64,000 bases of DNA from G963663735 sp963663735. GTDB lineage: Bacteria > Acidobacteriota > UBA6911 > RPQK01 > JAPXNP01. The position numbers were made by a program, and so were the translations under genes. This document shows positions 18,069 through 26,578 of this stretch, in pieces. Within the stretch, counting starts at the first letter, position 1. Each line of letters starts with the position of its first letter. The stretch spans positions 248,001 to 312,000 of the forward strand of contig CAXXHN010000001.1 in the NCBI GenBank assembly GCA_963663735.2. Reading direction: 5' to 3'. The notes under the pieces are model-generated. The model had not been told where the DNA came from. It ran no database searches and worked only from the letters and a program-made list of their open reading frames with translations.

Positions 18069-18260
18069 ATGTGTTACCAGGTAAGAGTTGCAGGAAGAAT
18101 TTTTGAAGGCAATGATGTGAATATCCTGCTGAAATGCGCGGTTCAGGCCAGGAAAGAAATGCTCAGGAATGAAGTCTCCAATATGAACGCTGCATCCATG
18201 CCTTCCAGGAAACTGGGGCCCAGACCTGTAATCATGCGGCGGCAAATTACAGCAGCCTGA
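18069..18260 (+). CDS. Small 63-residue protein downstream of lexA
   Basis: A short frame starts 55 nt after lexA, with a good GGAG 6 nt before its ATG, so it is probably co-transcribed. The protein is compact and basic toward the end (RKLGPRPVIMRRQITAA) and starts MCYQVRVAGRIFEGND. I recognise no domain. The ribosome site, spacing and lack of an opposing ORF support it as real. Co-transcription with lexA would make it part of the SOS response, but its function is unknown. Confidence 0.6.
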   Translation: MCYQVRVAGRIFEGNDVNILLKCAVQARKEMLRNEVSNMNAASMPSRKLGPRPVIMRRQITAA

Positions 18261-18470
18261 GGTTTACGGAATTGCTCCTGGGTGGTGATTTCAAGAAAAT
18301 CACAAACTTAAACCGGGCACTATAACCTCACCTGTTATAAGGTCAAAAAGAATATGTTTTAAAGATCAGGATCAACTGGCAAAGTGGCATGAAATAGTGT
18401 TAAATTCTGGCAACAGCCGATGCACAATTTCTATGCAAAACACACCAAATGTAACAATTTCCTGACATTA

Positions 18471-18565
18471 AAATCCACATTTCACTCTTATCCACATAGT
18501 TTTCCACAGAAAAGTGGATAAGTCGGTTAACTAATTGATTTAAAAAGATTAAATATCATAGGCCA
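18471..18565. other. DnaA-box cluster next to AT-rich stretch (candidate origin or DnaA-regulated site)
   Basis: TTATCCACA (18488-18496) is a perfect consensus DnaA box. TTTTCCACA (18500-18508), AAATCCACA (18471-18479) and, on the other strand, TTATCCACT (18521-18513) are near matches, so four boxes sit in about 50 bp. AT-rich sequence (about 18530-18562, ATTTAAAAAGATTAAATATCA) follows, as a duplex-unwinding element would. The first and last boxes also form an inverted repeat CTTATCCAC/GTGGATAAG that could be an RNA hairpin instead. No dnaA, dnaN or gidA gene is nearby. Confidence 0.5.
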
Positions 18566-18680
18566 AATGTGCGAATACACTTGTGTCAGCAGCTAAATAT
18601 ATAAAAACAAGGCCCTCGGGAGAAAACCCTCCCTGAAAATTCCATATCACTCCAGATTCACTGTGTGAATTTCAACAGGG

Positions 18681-18716
18681 CATTTTCCCGGTTGAATTAT
18701 TCCAACCGGGAAAATG
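18681..18716 (-). terminator. Perfect 14-bp hairpin at the end of the PDZ gene
   Basis: CATTTTCCCGGTTG (18681-18694) and CAACCGGGAAAATG (18703-18716) are exact inverted repeats with an 8-nt loop, 12 nt after the PDZ stop codon on the minus strand. The stem ends in A4/T4 rather than a long T-tract. Confidence 0.7.
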
Positions 18717-18728
18717 AACAGGCCGATG

Positions 18729-19604
18729 TTACATGCGGAGTGTTTCCCTGCCAGATTTTTTTGATTCCGGCGCGGCAATATCAACTTCCAGAGACATCTT
18801 TTTCCTGTCGCGGACCAGGGACAGCTCAAGTTTCCCCTTTTTCAGGCTTTTTCTCAGATCCCTGGGATCCACTACCTTTTTGCCATTCACGCCGGTTATC
18901 AGATCACCGGCTCTGAGACCGGCAGCTTCAGCAGCGGAACCCTTGGCTACACCGGTTACCAGCACGCCTTCTGCCTCCTCAATACCCATATAATCAGCCA
19001 TTTGCTCAGTCATGGCAGCACCCTCTATGCCCAGCTCAGGGCCCCTGCCGATCATATTTCCTACAAACTCCGGCATATTTTCATGCCATCCATCCGCCAT
19101 TCCTGGTGCAAAAAAGAAATACCCATTTTTATTGTCAGGTTCTGGTGCCGGTAGATTAAATCTCCTGACCATCCGGTGAGCCTGATCAGTGGAACCGATT
19201 TCCGCGGTCAGCTTCATTTCTTTCTTTTCCCGAAACAACTTGATGCCGGCTTTCCTTCCCGGCGGCGTATCTCCAACCATTCGCTGGAACTGCTTAACAC
19301 TTAACACTGGTATTGACTGATATTCCACTATCACATCACCCTTTATCAATCCTGCCTCCTCGGCAGGACTGTCTTTTGTGACATCAACCAGGAATACGCC
19401 TTTTTCCCCGGGAAGACCAAGTTCCTTGACATCCGCAGCTTTTACGTCTCTCAGTAAAACGCCGAGAAATCCCCCTTCTTCTCCGCGGTCAGTAAAAATA
19501 TGGAATTCTTTCTCAATATTGTTCCCAACCTTCTCACTCTCCCCAGCCAGGATCATTCCTGAACACAGTAACAGCACTCCAACTAAAACACCTGCTTTTT
19601 TCAA
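18729..19604 (-). CDS. Exported double-PDZ protein without protease domain
   Basis: The protein has a signal peptide and two PDZ domains, at about residues 45-125 (SPAEEAGLIKGDVIVEYQ) and 210-275 (SAAEAAGLRAGDLITGVN). They resemble those of HtrA/DegP, but no trypsin-like domain is present. It could be a periplasmic scaffold or adaptor. The start is set at TTG 19604, which has AGGAG 8 nt upstream and gives a clean signal peptide; an upstream ATG at 19643 adds 13 residues with no ribosome site. It is divergent from the SprT-like gene. Confidence 0.75.
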   Translation of the reverse strand: MKKAGVLVGVLLLCSGMILAGESEKVGNNIEKEFHIFTDRGEEGGFLGVLLRDVKAADVKELGLPGEKGVFLVDVTKDSPAEEAGLIKGDVIVEYQSIPVLSVKQFQRMVGDTPPGRKAGIKLFREKKEMKLTAEIGSTDQAHRMVRRFNLPAPEPDNKNGYFFFAPGMADGWHENMPEFVGNMIGRGPELGIEGAAMTEQMADYMGIEEAEGVLVTGVAKGSAAEAAGLRAGDLITGVNGKKVVDPRDLRKSLKKGKLELSLVRDRKKMSLEVDIAAPESKKSGRETLRM

Positions 19605-19649
19605 AACCTTTTCTCCTTTCAGGGTCAAATCTCTCCACCCCATGCTTCT

Positions 19650-20450
19650 TTGAACGAAAATTTATATCCCGGGTTCCAAAATGCCATTGCAGGTCTGTAT
19701 GATTGTCACCAGATGTTTGAACCAAGAATTTCCTGTGAACAAAAAGAACAATGTTATGAGGAAGGAATTGATCGTGATCTCTTTGCCTCAGTCTATCGCC
19801 GTCTCAGGAAAGTCGACCATACTCCGCAGTTCAATATCAGGTATTTCTCTTATAAAAACATTAAAAACACCCTGCGGATTCGGGGAAATATCATATATGT
19901 CCGAATAAGCGACCTGTTGCGGGAAGCACCCCCTTCGGTTATGGCATCCATTTATGAAATTTTGGTCTGCAGGACCTTCCGGCTTTTTGGTTATCATCAG
20001 GCTAACCTTATCTATAACCGCTATATCAGTTCGCCGGAGTTCTTGCTCCGCAGAACCAGTGTTTCACCTGGCCGATGCAGGATTAAAAAACATAACAGGC
20101 CCGGGAGAATTGTTGACCTGGAAAAGAGGTTTACATACCTGAACAATATTTATTTCCGGGGAGAACTGAGCGACCTGCACCTGTACTGGGCAGAACGGAA
20201 ATCGAAAAGGATACTCGGGCAGTATGTTCCGCACCGGAGGGAGATTCTGATCAATTCCAACCTGGACCATCCCCTGGTTCCAGAGAGCGTTGTGGATTTT
20301 GTCCTTTATCATGAAATGCTGCATTCCACGATGGACCCTAAAATTTCAAAAACCGGCCGCAGAACGGTTCACCACAGTGAATTCAGAAGAATGGAGCGGC
20401 AATTTGAAAGATACAATTTTGCCGTTGAATTCATAAAAGAGAACTTTTAG
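19650..20450 (+). CDS. SprT-like metal-dependent protein
   Basis: The C-terminal half carries a zinc-metalloprotease signature HEMLH at about residue 221, preceded by an ILINSNL strand and followed by HHSEFRRMERQFERY. This is the arrangement of SprT/Spartan-like domains. The N-terminal 100 residues are of unknown fold. The frame opens at TTG 19650 with no convincing ribosome site; ATG 19713 is an alternative start. It is followed 168 nt later by rhaI on the same strand. Substrate is unknown; DNA-protein-crosslink repair would be extrapolation. Confidence 0.65.
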   Translation: MNENLYPGFQNAIAGLYDCHQMFEPRISCEQKEQCYEEGIDRDLFASVYRRLRKVDHTPQFNIRYFSYKNIKNTLRIRGNIIYVRISDLLREAPPSVMASIYEILVCRTFRLFGYHQANLIYNRYISSPEFLLRRTSVSPGRCRIKKHNRPGRIVDLEKRFTYLNNIYFRGELSDLHLYWAERKSKRILGQYVPHRREILINSNLDHPLVPESVVDFVLYHEMLHSTMDPKISKTGRRTVHHSEFRRMERQFERYNFAVEFIKENF

Positions 20451-20618
20451 GGTCATAATTACCAGACTCATAACAGCTTATCGGCGAACGTCTCCTGACC
20501 CTGATTATTATTCCTGCCTGGCAGGATTTTCATGGATTGAGCTGAATGATGATTGGTTCTATAATCATTTCCAGGTCTACCATCATTTCTTTTAATCAAC
20601 CAGCGGAGAACCAGATAA

Positions 20619-21812
20619 ATGGCGAAAAACAAGATTGAGCAGGCTGCTTTTGCAGCCCTGGATGAACTTAAAATAGAATTACCATCCTGGGGTTTTGCCA
20701 ATACCGGCACCAGGTTCGGCAAATTCATGCAGCCTTCGGCTGCCACCTGCATCGAAGAAAAATTTGCGGACGCAGCATTGGTTCATGAGCTGACCGGGTC
20801 CTGCCCTACCGTCGCGGTACATGTTGCCTGGGATTTTAGAGGAAATGGAGAAAATGCTGTTTCTGTCTCCAAGTCAGCCCAGGAAAAAGGGTTGTCGATC
20901 GGATCGATCAATCCCACGCTTTTTGAAGACCAGCAATACAAATACGGATCGCTGGGAAACCCGGACCCGGACATCCGGGAAGCGGCCCTTCAGCACATTC
21001 AGGACAGTATTGAAATTGGCCAGAAAATTAAGAGCCGGGATATCGTACTTTGGTTCGCTGACGGCTCAAACTATCCGGGAAGCGCCAATATCAGAAAAAG
21101 GAAGGCCTGGTTTGAAGAAGGCCTCAAACATTGCGCATCTTCTCTTAGCCCCGCGCAGAGGATCCTTATCGAATACAAACCCTTTGAACCCGCTTTTTAC
21201 CACACAGATGTCGCTGACTGGGGCATGGCATGCCTCTTTGCCAGAAAATGCGGTCCCAGCGCCAAGGTTCTGGTGGATACCGGTCATCACTATAACTCCC
21301 AGAATGTTGAACAGATCGTTGCCTGGCTCCTGAGCGAAAATATGCTGGGTGGATTCCATTTCAATGACAGGAAATATGCTGATGATGACCTTACCCTTGG
21401 ATCCATGGACCCCTACCAGATGTTCCGGATACTCAATGAGATCTTCTCATTCAGATGGGAAACCGGGCAGTCACCTGACATTGGATACATGGTTGATCAG
21501 AGCCATAACCTGAAAAACAAACTCGAAGCAGCTGTTCAGACCATTGAAATGGCACAGCAGCTGTGGGCGAAAGCAGCTATCGTTGACCGGAACGCCCTTT
21601 CAAGGCACCAGGACAATTGTGATCTGGTTGCCGCGGAGGAATGTCTCCGTACAGCCTTTTTCACGGATGTGAACCCGATCATCAGGGAATGGCGGAGAAG
21701 CCGGAATCTCCCGGACAATCCTCTGCAGGCCCTCCGTGAAAGTGGCTACCTTGAGAGAATCACCCAGGAACGAGCCGGGCGCAATCTGCCGACTGGTTCA
21801 AGCTACGTCTAA
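20619..21812 (+). CDS. rhaI: L-rhamnose isomerase (catabolic, RhaI type)
   Basis: A TIM-barrel sugar isomerase that converts L-rhamnose to L-rhamnulose. The N-terminal LPSWGFANTGTRFGKF matches the RhaI subgroup found in Pseudomonas and many Gram-positive bacteria, not the E. coli RhaA type. Metal-site segments include IEYKPFEP, VDTGHHY and GGFHFNDRKYADDD. At 397 residues it is of normal length. No rhamnulokinase or aldolase is adjacent; only the HpaI-type aldolase at 56.4 kb is in the window. Confidence 0.85.
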   Translation: MAKNKIEQAAFAALDELKIELPSWGFANTGTRFGKFMQPSAATCIEEKFADAALVHELTGSCPTVAVHVAWDFRGNGENAVSVSKSAQEKGLSIGSINPTLFEDQQYKYGSLGNPDPDIREAALQHIQDSIEIGQKIKSRDIVLWFADGSNYPGSANIRKRKAWFEEGLKHCASSLSPAQRILIEYKPFEPAFYHTDVADWGMACLFARKCGPSAKVLVDTGHHYNSQNVEQIVAWLLSENMLGGFHFNDRKYADDDLTLGSMDPYQMFRILNEIFSFRWETGQSPDIGYMVDQSHNLKNKLEAAVQTIEMAQQLWAKAAIVDRNALSRHQDNCDLVAAEECLRTAFFTDVNPIIREWRRSRNLPDNPLQALRESGYLERITQERAGRNLPTGSSYV

Positions 21813-22011
21813 TCGGGTAATCGGGATCTGTTCCTGGAGCGGGTAGTCGGCGCAATATCCAGGTCGCGTCGGGCCAGTGCGGAGTGGGCTTCGCGGAAGC
21901 GTGAAATGCGAAGTCGGAAGAAGGAGTGCTGGCGTTTTAAGAATTTTTGATTGAAGGTCATCCAGCTCAGGGAAAGGTGCCGCTGTTCCATGCTTGCGGA
22001 TTTCAGGCAGG
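21813..22011. other. Non-coding spacer, repeat-like texture
   Basis: The spacer lies between convergent rhaI and rfaE1. It has short near-repeats (CGAAGTCGGAA, TCGGGTAATCGGG, GCGGGTAGTCGG) similar in style to 14040-14285. No terminator with a T-tract is seen. Confidence 0.3.
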
Positions 22012-22992
22012 TTAATGCCTGGACTGGATATTCTCCCTGATTTCCGCAACAGTCACCGTAGCAGTTCCCAGTTTGCTTATTGCCACGCTGGCGGCATGGT
22101 TGGCAAGATGGGCGGCATCCAGCTTTTCAGCTCCGGCAGAAACAGCAAGAGTGAACATGGCAATAACAGTGTCTCCGGCACCTGTCACATCAAATACTTC
22201 CATGGAAAACGTTGGGAGGTGATGGCATTCTGCTCCGCTGAAGAGGGACATCCCATCTTCTCCCCTTGTTATTAACAGGTTTTCCAGATCACATTGCTCC
22301 AGAATCAGCTTCCCTGCCTGCTCAACAGCGAAATCAGAATCCAGGACTATTCCACTGGACTCTTCGGCCTCTCTGCGGTTGGGGGTCAGAAGAGAAGCTC
22401 CTCCATATACGGACAGATCAGCATTCTTGGGGTCCACTGATATAAACTTGTTTCGCTGCCTGCAGTATTTTATCAGGGATCCGGCCATGTCATTCTTAAA
22501 TGTTCCCTTGGCATAATCAGACAGTATCACCCCATCCGCGACAGCTGCGGCCTCACGGGTCCTGTTTTCCAGGCTGTTCCTGGATTTCGGTTCCAGAGGA
22601 TCCTTTACCTCCCAGTCTGTTCGGCAAACCTGCTGATGCTGGGCAATAATCCTCTGCTTAACTGAAGTCCTCCGGCCCGAGTCAACAATAACTCCCCCGG
22701 TCTCAAGGCCATGAAGGCGGAGAACTGAACAAAGTTTTTCTCCTTCTTCATCATCTCCGGTTACACCGACGACCAGGGGAACACCCCCAAGCGCGGAAAT
22801 GTTGACCGCCACGTTCGCGGCACCACCAGCGCTGATGGTTTCCTTTTCAATCTCAACTACCGGAACCGGAGCTTCCGGAGAAATTCTGCTGACTTTACCC
22901 CAGACAAATTTATCCAGTATCAGGTCGCCGACAACTACAATTCTCCGCCCCTGGATCAGGTCAAGAATCCGATTATATCTGCTTGAATCCAT
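22012..22992 (-). CDS. rfaE1: D-glycero-beta-D-manno-heptose-7-phosphate kinase
   Basis: A PfkB-family sugar kinase that phosphorylates heptose-7-phosphate at C1 in ADP-heptose synthesis for the LPS core. Family features are VVVGDLILDKFVWG with SPEAPVPVVE near the N-terminus, GGAANVAVNISALGG, and the catalytic loop DVTGAGDTVIA. The E. coli homologue HldE is fused to a nucleotidyltransferase; here the 326-residue protein stops after the kinase, so that activity must be separate. The start at 22992 has AGGG 8 nt upstream; GTG 23001 is an alternative. It lies downstream of a GT9 gene. Confidence 0.9.
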   Translation of the reverse strand: MDSSRYNRILDLIQGRRIVVVGDLILDKFVWGKVSRISPEAPVPVVEIEKETISAGGAANVAVNISALGGVPLVVGVTGDDEEGEKLCSVLRLHGLETGGVIVDSGRRTSVKQRIIAQHQQVCRTDWEVKDPLEPKSRNSLENRTREAAAVADGVILSDYAKGTFKNDMAGSLIKYCRQRNKFISVDPKNADLSVYGGASLLTPNRREAEESSGIVLDSDFAVEQAGKLILEQCDLENLLITRGEDGMSLFSGAECHHLPTFSMEVFDVTGAGDTVIAMFTLAVSAGAEKLDAAHLANHAASVAISKLGTATVTVAEIRENIQSRH

Positions 22993-23084
22993 ATTACTCA
23001 CCCTGCTCGTCCGATTTTAAACAGAACTGATAACCAATATTACAATAATGTTATTTTCAATTCCTCTGAAATATCAGCAGTATT

Positions 23085-24119
23085 CTACCTGCAGGAAATT
23101 CCGCCCTGACCAAGAAGAGCATGCACAGCTTCCAGGACCTGACGGCTAGAGATGGATCGTATGCACTCCGGTTCCGGATAGTGCAGGCATCTGTAACCGG
23201 GACATGGCACACATTCCAAATCTGAACGAAGCAGCTTGTACTCAGCACCCCAGGGATGCCAGACTTTATGATTTGAAGAGCCAAAAATGACAACAATCTT
23301 CTTCTGCAAAGCAGCCGCAATATGTGTGGGCCCTGTATCATTTCCCAGGTAAACGGCACAGAGAGAGACCAGGGCTGTAAACTCTCCCAGGTCACCGGGA
23401 GGATAGATGATTAGTCCATGTTTTGACCTTGAGGCCAGTGTCTCCAGCAGTCCTTCCTGTCCAGGTCCGGCTGTGGCAACGCAGGCAATACCTGCTTTTC
23501 CCAAATCTTCAGCAACTGAGGCAAAATCTTCGATACTCCACTGTTTTGTTGCAAAAGCAGCGGCAGGGTGGATTAGAACAAAGCTGTCTTTTATTCCCTG
23601 TCCTTCTAGTTTACGCCTGGTCTCCTCCTTAATCCTTTTTTCAACACTGACGCATAAGGGCGGAATCTCTTCAAATTTAAAACCAGTATGAATTAAAGGA
23701 GAAAGCTGGTGTTCAACGGTGTGTATCTGTTCTTTTTTCCATAGAACCCGGGAATCAGGAACCTTGATATTGTAATACCTGGAGTTGCGACTCGCCTCAA
23801 ACCCAACCCTGAAATCAGCGCCTGACAACAAGGTCATAAAGGCACTGGTGGTGCCTCCATGCATATCAAACACCATATCAGGATTAAAGGCGCGTATCTC
23901 CCCAATGCATTTCAAACGGGATCTGAGATCCCCTCTTTGTCCGGGAACAATAAACTTGTTAATCCAGGGGTTTCCCCTGAGGATCTGCTCAAACGGCTCT
24001 TCCACAACCACCGCAATTTGATTGAGTCCCCCCGAAGACGCAACGTGCAGGGCTGGTGTCATCAGCAATGTGTCACCCAGCGAACGCAGCCTGATAAATA
24101 CTATCCGTTTAGCTTTCAC
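23085..24119 (-). CDS. Glycosyltransferase family 9 (LPS heptosyltransferase-like)
   Basis: A GT-B fold transferase that adds heptose or a related sugar to the LPS core from ADP-heptose. IRLRSLGDTLLMTPAL at the N-terminus and YLGNDTGPTHIAAAL near the C-terminus are the family motifs. A cysteine-rich tail (CVPCPGYRCLHYPEPEC) is common in GT9. The open frame extends to an ATG at 24179 inside thpR, but GTG 24119, 7 nt after the thpR stop, gives the natural N-terminus. Whether it is heptosyltransferase I, II or III cannot be decided. Confidence 0.88.
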   Translation of the reverse strand: MKAKRIVFIRLRSLGDTLLMTPALHVASSGGLNQIAVVVEEPFEQILRGNPWINKFIVPGQRGDLRSRLKCIGEIRAFNPDMVFDMHGGTTSAFMTLLSGADFRVGFEASRNSRYYNIKVPDSRVLWKKEQIHTVEHQLSPLIHTGFKFEEIPPLCVSVEKRIKEETRRKLEGQGIKDSFVLIHPAAAFATKQWSIEDFASVAEDLGKAGIACVATAGPGQEGLLETLASRSKHGLIIYPPGDLGEFTALVSLCAVYLGNDTGPTHIAAALQKKIVVIFGSSNHKVWHPWGAEYKLLRSDLECVPCPGYRCLHYPEPECIRSISSRQVLEAVHALLGQGGISCR

Positions 24120-24126
24120 GATAATC

Positions 24127-24708
24127 TCATTTCCTGCAGCCGGAGGTAATCTCCCCCAGAACCTTGTAAACTGCCCCATCCGGCTTCAGTATGCTTTGAT
24201 AAATCCTGACCGCTTCAACTGCAGATATCCCTATATCCCAATTTTCCATTTCCTGCAACATGTTCTCAAGCACAGCATTACGCTGAGGAGATTTGATCCT
24301 GGCCAGGGTAATATGGGGATTGAATCTTCTCTTATCCGGTTCAAACCCGATCTCCTGCATTGAATCTTCTATGTCTCCCTGCAACCTGGATAAATAACCA
24401 GTCGCTTCAATGCCCGCCCATGCAATCCTGGGACGGGACAGGGAAGGAAATGCCCCCAGGCCCCTGATTTTCAGGGCGAATGGTGCAAAATCCGAAATCT
24501 TCACTTCCAGTTTTCTCTGGATCAGAAAAAGCTGATCCCGGCTAATTTCTCCCAGAAACTTAAGGGTCAGGTGAATAGAAGAAATCCTGGGAAAACCGGC
24601 GACAACCCCAGTCTTTTTTATTAGATCCTGTGCTGATTTCAGGCCCTCAAGAGCCTCATCGGATAAAGGAATAGCAATAAAAACCCTTACTTTCCCGTTA
24701 GTAACCAT
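24127..24708 (-). CDS. thpR: RNA 2',3'-cyclic phosphodiesterase (2'-5' RNA ligase family)
   Basis: A 2H phosphoesterase with the two catalytic HxTx motifs, IHLTLKFLGE and PHITLARIK, about 85 residues apart. Members hydrolyse 2',3'-cyclic phosphates on RNA ends. The start at 24708 (MVTNGKVRVFIAIP) overlaps the end of cinA by 22 nt and has GAGG upstream; the longer frame to 24786 lies within cinA and is unlikely. The 193-residue length is normal. Confidence 0.92.
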   Translation of the reverse strand: MVTNGKVRVFIAIPLSDEALEGLKSAQDLIKKTGVVAGFPRISSIHLTLKFLGEISRDQLFLIQRKLEVKISDFAPFALKIRGLGAFPSLSRPRIAWAGIEATGYLSRLQGDIEDSMQEIGFEPDKRRFNPHITLARIKSPQRNAVLENMLQEMENWDIGISAVEAVRIYQSILKPDGAVYKVLGEITSGCRK

Positions 24709-25928
24709 ATCCTCAACCGGTCCAGGGCCTGATTGGCGGAGCGCTGCCGAACTATGTCCCTGCCGCCTAAAGCCTGGACTTTCCATGACAGGCAGGTCTC
24801 GGTAGCGGACAATCCTATAAATACTGTTCCAACCGGCTTTTCCTCAGTCCCTCCACCTGGGCCTGCTATCCCTGTCACCGACAATCCTATGTCTGCATCC
24901 AGATACTGTCTGGCGCCCAATGCCATCTGCTCAGCAACAGAAGCGCTTACAGCTCCATGCTCTTTTAAATCTCCCGGACTGACGCCAAGGACCTTTTCCT
25001 TTGTGGCATTACTGTAGGACACTACTCCCCCCAGAAAATACTCAGAGCTTCCGGGGACATCTGTAAGCATTTTGCAGATCAGTCCTCCGGTACAGGACTC
25101 GGCCAGCGCCAGGGTGAGTCCCTTTTCCTTCAAGAGTCGGCCCAGTGCTGCCGCCATTTCCTCTTCCCTGTCAGTCAGGACTGACAGGCCCAGCTCAGCT
25201 TTGATTCTCCCGGTCAGATCATCAAGGCATGTTTCAGCCTGGTCCAGGCTGTCCAAACGCCAGGTGAAATAAAGACTGATGACACCTGGGGAAGAAAGTA
25301 TTGTAGTATCGACGTCAGGGTAACCCTTATAAATACCTTCAATCCTGGCATCAAGGGCTGATTCCGCTACAGAGGCAATCTTTAAAATCCGGGAAGGGCG
25401 CTCAGCAACCGATTTAAACTTTTTTATCAGGGGAAGAACCTGATCCTCCACCATTGGGTTCAATTCCCGGGGCGGCCCCGGAAGAACGAATACAAGTTTT
25501 TCATCCTCCTGGAGAAACAGTCCCGGGGCAGTGCCGTTCAAATTCGGGATAACCAGAGCTCCTTCGGGAACCATCGCCTGCCTGCGATTATTTTCTGACA
25601 TGCTTCGGTTCCATTTCCGGTAAAGGATTTCCATATCCCGTATAACCTGGTCATCTTCCTTCATGACCCTGGAAAGAGCAGCCGCGACCCCTTCCCTGGT
25701 TATGTCATCATTTGTCGGGCCCAGACCGCCGGTTATGAAAACAATCTGGCTCCTGCTCATGGCCAGGGAGATGGCCTGGCTTATATCCTCAATCCTGTCG
25801 CCTACTACCTGTTTATACCTGACAGAAATGCCCAGTTCAGCCAGCCTGGAAGATATATACACAGAATTTGTATCAATACGGCCGAAGGACAGCAGCTCTG
25901 ATCCGACGGCTATTATCTCAGAATGCAT
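24687..25928 (-). CDS. cinA: CinA family protein (nicotinamide-nucleotide amidase / competence-damage inducible)
   Basis: Two domains are present. The N-terminal MoCF/COG1058 domain has SELLSFGRIDTNS and ITGGLGPTNDDITREGV (residues ~1-170). The C-terminal CinA domain has ALAESCTGGLI and VTGIAGPGGGTEEKPVGTV (~255-410), which deamidates NMN in pyridine-nucleotide recycling. At 413 residues it is full length. It overlaps pgpA by 11 nt and thpR by 22 nt. Confidence 0.95.
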   Translation of the reverse strand: MHSEIIAVGSELLSFGRIDTNSVYISSRLAELGISVRYKQVVGDRIEDISQAISLAMSRSQIVFITGGLGPTNDDITREGVAAALSRVMKEDDQVIRDMEILYRKWNRSMSENNRRQAMVPEGALVIPNLNGTAPGLFLQEDEKLVFVLPGPPRELNPMVEDQVLPLIKKFKSVAERPSRILKIASVAESALDARIEGIYKGYPDVDTTILSSPGVISLYFTWRLDSLDQAETCLDDLTGRIKAELGLSVLTDREEEMAAALGRLLKEKGLTLALAESCTGGLICKMLTDVPGSSEYFLGGVVSYSNATKEKVLGVSPGDLKEHGAVSASVAEQMALGARQYLDADIGLSVTGIAGPGGGTEEKPVGTVFIGLSATETCLSWKVQALGGRDIVRQRSANQALDRLRIWLLTGK

Positions 25929-26427
25929 TGTAAATATAATGAAATGCGAGCAGGCTCAATCCCGCATAGATACCGGCCATAATATCGTCAGAGACTATTC
26001 CAAGGCCGCCAGGAAGTTTCTCGAGATTTCGCACCGGAACAGGCTTTGTTATATCAAATAACCTGAAAAGAGTAAATCCGGCTATAAGATAGTAGAGGTT
26101 CATGGGAGATATCGCGGCGCATACCAGCATGCCGTACACCTCATCAATGACCACGTAAGATGGATCTTTCTCAGAATTGACAACCGCAGCCTTCCCGGCT
26201 GTATACCATGACAGGGGGAAAAACATGATAAGCAGTACCAGATTGAGATGAAAGGCAAGAGGGTCCGGAAGTAAATATAGCAACCAGATACCGACTGCTG
26301 CCAGAATTGATCCCCAGGTTCCCGGAGCCAACGGCAGCAGGCCAACTCCCATGCCGGTAGCTACAAACATTGAAAATGGGGCTGAACGACTACTCGTAAC
26401 CCTTGATATCGTCTCGGTATTCTCCAT
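25918..26427 (-). CDS. pgpA: Phosphatidylglycerophosphatase A
   Basis: PgpA dephosphorylates phosphatidylglycerophosphate to phosphatidylglycerol. The segment GVGLLPLAPGTWGS near the N-terminus, YVVIDEVYG and GGLGIVSDDIMAGIYA match the family; four hydrophobic helices are visible. AGGA lies about 6 nt before the ATG. It overlaps yacG by 38 nt and cinA by 11 nt, so the rimO-yacG-pgpA-cinA-thpR block is tightly coupled. Confidence 0.92.
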   Translation of the reverse strand: MENTETISRVTSSRSAPFSMFVATGMGVGLLPLAPGTWGSILAAVGIWLLYLLPDPLAFHLNLVLLIMFFPLSWYTAGKAAVVNSEKDPSYVVIDEVYGMLVCAAISPMNLYYLIAGFTLFRLFDITKPVPVRNLEKLPGGLGIVSDDIMAGIYAGLSLLAFHYIYNAF

Positions 26428-26578
26428 TTATCCTGAATTCCTCCTCAAGCCACTTCCCAAAATCAATCATCTTGCATCGTTCACTGCAAAAAGGCAGATA
26501 TTGAGAACTTATTTCCACTTTCCTGTCGCATTTTGGACATCTGAAAACCATGTTCTCCTGGTCGGGTATGGCCTCCAT
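26390..26578 (-). CDS. yacG: DNA gyrase inhibitor YacG (small zinc protein)
   Basis: A 62-residue zinc-ribbon protein. The four cysteines are CPKC near residue 14 and FCSERC about 15 residues later, followed by the conserved MIDFGKWLEEE. The E. coli protein binds and inhibits gyrase. Its ATG overlaps the rimO stop (TAATG). Confidence 0.9.
   Translation of the reverse strand: MEAIPDQENMVFRCPKCDRKVEISSQYLPFCSERCKMIDFGKWLEEEFRINGEYRDDIKGYE

Larger units (their letters stand above)
18261..18728. other. 468-bp intergenic region between lexA operon and PDZ gene
   Basis: No coding frame is supported. The middle holds a DnaA-box cluster (listed separately) and AT-rich sequence to about 18565. Near the right end are a G/C-rich segment (about 18613-18637) and a perfect 14-bp hairpin at 18681-18716. 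Confidence 0.6.

Noticed and set aside
18488..18522. The CTTATCCAC/GTGGATAAG inverted repeat as a terminator
   Set aside because: No T-tract, and DnaA-box consensus explains the sequence better.
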